From positions 1 through 60,815 of the forward strand of contig CALQJI020000026.1 in assembly GCA_943330855.2 (NCBI GenBank): a stretch of 60,815 nucleotides of DNA, given 5' to 3'. The notes beneath the pieces are model-generated. The model did not search any database. It had not been told where the DNA came from and worked only from the letters and a program-made list of their open reading frames with translations. Of the stretch, positions 59,870 to 60,815 are shown one piece after another; within the stretch, counting starts at the first letter, position 1; every line of letters starts with the position of its first letter. The stretch comes from Klebsiella pneumoniae (lineage in GTDB: Bacteria; Verrucomicrobiota; Verrucomicrobiia; Limisphaerales; SXTU01). Made by a program: the position numbers and the translations under genes.

Positions 59870-59903
59870 CCCCAACCGTCCGCCGCCTCACCTCGGCGGC
59901 TAC
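59838..59903. repeat. Family B inverted repeat, third copy, overlapping a gene end
   Basis: GTAGCCGCCGAAGTGCGGAG GCGGA faces CCGCCTCACCTCGGCGGCTA C. The left arm encodes the last residues and the stop codon of the glycosylase; the right arm ends 5 bp before the comB start. Confidence 0.85.
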
Positions 59904-59908
59904 ACCCC

Positions 59909-60667
59909 ATGCTCGAAGTCACCTTCACCCCCGCTGAATTCACCGCCCTCCGCCAGCGCGACCTCTCCCAGACCGTCTGCGTCGTCTTCGACGTGCTGCG
60001 CGCCACCACCTCGATGGTCACGGCGCTGGCCAACGGCGCGCGTGAAATCATCCCCGTCTGTGAAATCGCCGAGGCCGTGGCGTTGCGACAGGCGCGGCCG
60101 GACTTGCTGCTCGCGGGCGAACGCAACGGTCTCCGCATCCTGCGCGCGCAGACCGGCAGCGTGGATTTCGACCTCGGTAACTCACCCCGCGAGTTCACCC
60201 GCGAGCGCGTCGCGGGCCGCAGCCTCGCGATGACGACCACCAACGGCACGCGGGCGCTCCAAGCGTGTCGCGGCGCGCGACGCGTGCTGGTCGGAAGCTT
60301 CTTGAACCTCAGTGCAGTCGCCGACTGGCTGGCGCGCGACCGCACCGAGCGCTTGCTCATCGTCTGCTCGGGCACTCACGAGGAAGCGGCTTACGAAGAT
60401 GTGCTCGGCGCGGGCGCGTTGTGCGACGCGGTGTGGGCGCAATTCGCCAACGGCCACCTAGCCGACTCTGCGCAGTTGGCCCGGGAGACTTACCAGCGCG
60501 GCGCGGGCGACCTGCTCACCGGCGTGACCGCTTCAAAGAACGCCCGCCGCCTCCTCGCGCTGCCCGAGCTGCGTGACGACGTGACCGTGTGCTTCCGCCG
60601 CGACTCGGCGAACGTGCTCGGCGAGCTGACGGCGGCCGGGTCGGTGGTTCGGCTGGGCAGCGAGTAG
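59909..60667 (+). CDS. comB: 2-phosphosulfolactate phosphatase
   Basis: A 252-residue cytoplasmic, magnesium-dependent phosphatase of the ComB family. The signature blocks are VVFDVLRATTSMVTALANGA near 25-44, DLGNSPREFT, MTTTNGTRAL and the CSGTHEEAAYEDVLGAGAL stretch with acidic residues. In coenzyme M biosynthesis it makes 3-sulfolactate; in bacteria the homologues serve sulfolactate or uncertain metabolism. No other pathway gene is present here. The TAG stop ends one base before the right-hand terminal repeat. Confidence 0.9.
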   Translation: MLEVTFTPAEFTALRQRDLSQTVCVVFDVLRATTSMVTALANGAREIIPVCEIAEAVALRQARPDLLLAGERNGLRILRAQTGSVDFDLGNSPREFTRERVAGRSLAMTTTNGTRALQACRGARRVLVGSFLNLSAVADWLARDRTERLLIVCSGTHEEAAYEDVLGAGALCDAVWAQFANGHLADSAQLARETYQRGAGDLLTGVTASKNARRLLALPELRDDVTVCFRRDSANVLGELTAAGSVVRLGSE

Positions 60668-60668
60668 G

Positions 60669-60814
60669 CGTATTGACTCACGGCTAAATGTTACCGGGGG
60701 CAGGGGACCGTCAGGTCTTCGTTGACTCACGATCTAGTTTACCCAAGGCAGTGAAGAATTTCTTCAGCTTGGCCTCAATCCTTTTCTTCAACTCGTAGGG
60801 ATCCATCCCGGCGT
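60669..60814 (-). repeat. Right copy of the 146-bp terminal inverted repeat
   Basis: Exact reverse complement of bases 1-146. Its inner edge CGTATTGACTCAC begins one base after the comB stop codon. The outer edge reaches the last base but one of the window. Confidence 0.95.
60711..60812 (-). CDS. C-terminal tail of the repeated ORF, right copy (partial)
   Basis: The same 33-codon open end as at 3-104, on the opposite strand, entering from beyond the right edge and stopping at 60711-60713. The gene bodies of both copies lie outside the window and their 3' ends point inward. Confidence 0.4.
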   Translation of the reverse strand, partial: AGMDPYELKKRIEAKLKKFFTALGKLDRESTKT

Positions 60815-60815
60815 G

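Overview
The window is 60.8 kb of GC-rich DNA with few RNA-type signals and almost continuous protein genes. The gene content points to a free-living member of the PVC group, most likely Verrucomicrobiota of the Pedosphaera/Limisphaerales kind. The reasons are several secreted cytochrome-c proteins of the DUF1549/DUF1553 and DUF1587/DUF1592/DUF1588 types, each with a twin-arginine-exported DUF1501 or DUF1552 partner, plus a sulfatase, a sialate O-acetylesterase and many short interspersed palindromic repeats. The taxonomic call is an inference from gene families, not from a marker gene.

Layout. Both ends carry the same 146-bp sequence in opposite orientation, each holding the 3' end of an open frame that runs off the window. 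From 0.2 to 9 kb there is a frameshifted DUF11-like secreted protein, a large propeller/cytochrome protein, and a leftward TolC / HlyD-adaptor / ABC-ATPase operon without its permease. From 9 to 11.4 kb is a decayed patch (second yraN fragment, a broken ricin-lectin gene) around a Kelch protein. From 11.5 to 20.4 kb two DUF1592/DUF1552 modules face each other tail to tail. From 20.5 to 23.4 kb is a leftward housekeeping run: lgt, an RluD-type pseudouridine synthase, rnhB, yraN. At 23.5 to 24.2 kb is a dead RHH-antitoxin/PIN-toxin pair.

From 24.4 to 31 kb a 270-bp direct repeat (the 5' end of a sugar-binding-protein gene) brackets an esterase plus a DUF1549/DUF1501 module. From 30.9 to 39.6 kb is a tight operon: sugar-binding lipoprotein, an AroE-like dehydrogenase, a mutarotase-like protein, a permease with an extra periplasmic domain, and a 1387-residue cytochrome protein. 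At 39.5 to 43.9 kb a propeller/metallo-beta-lactamase fusion and a GxxExxY protein, bordered by copies of a CTCTGTG-type repeat, lie between that cytochrome gene and the DUF1501 gene that normally follows it. A TPR protein and a MacB-type permease end at 47.1 kb.

From 47.1 to 48.3 kb is an AT-richer island: a 117-residue gene with its own strong ribosome-binding site and terminator, and a 176-bp array of 21-bp units built from CGTTACG/CGTAACG half-sites. The right part holds a Sel1-repeat/trypsin fusion, a TPR membrane protein, alkaline phosphatase, an O-methyltransferase, a frameshifted sulfatase, a secreted zinc peptidase, a PAP2/glycosyltransferase-39 fusion, an OGG1-like DNA glycosylase and comB.

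Much of the set is exported and looks suited to sulfated or acetylated polysaccharide breakdown with extracytoplasmic redox chemistry. Four or five genes are visibly broken, some by exactly one base, so sequencing error must be excluded for those.
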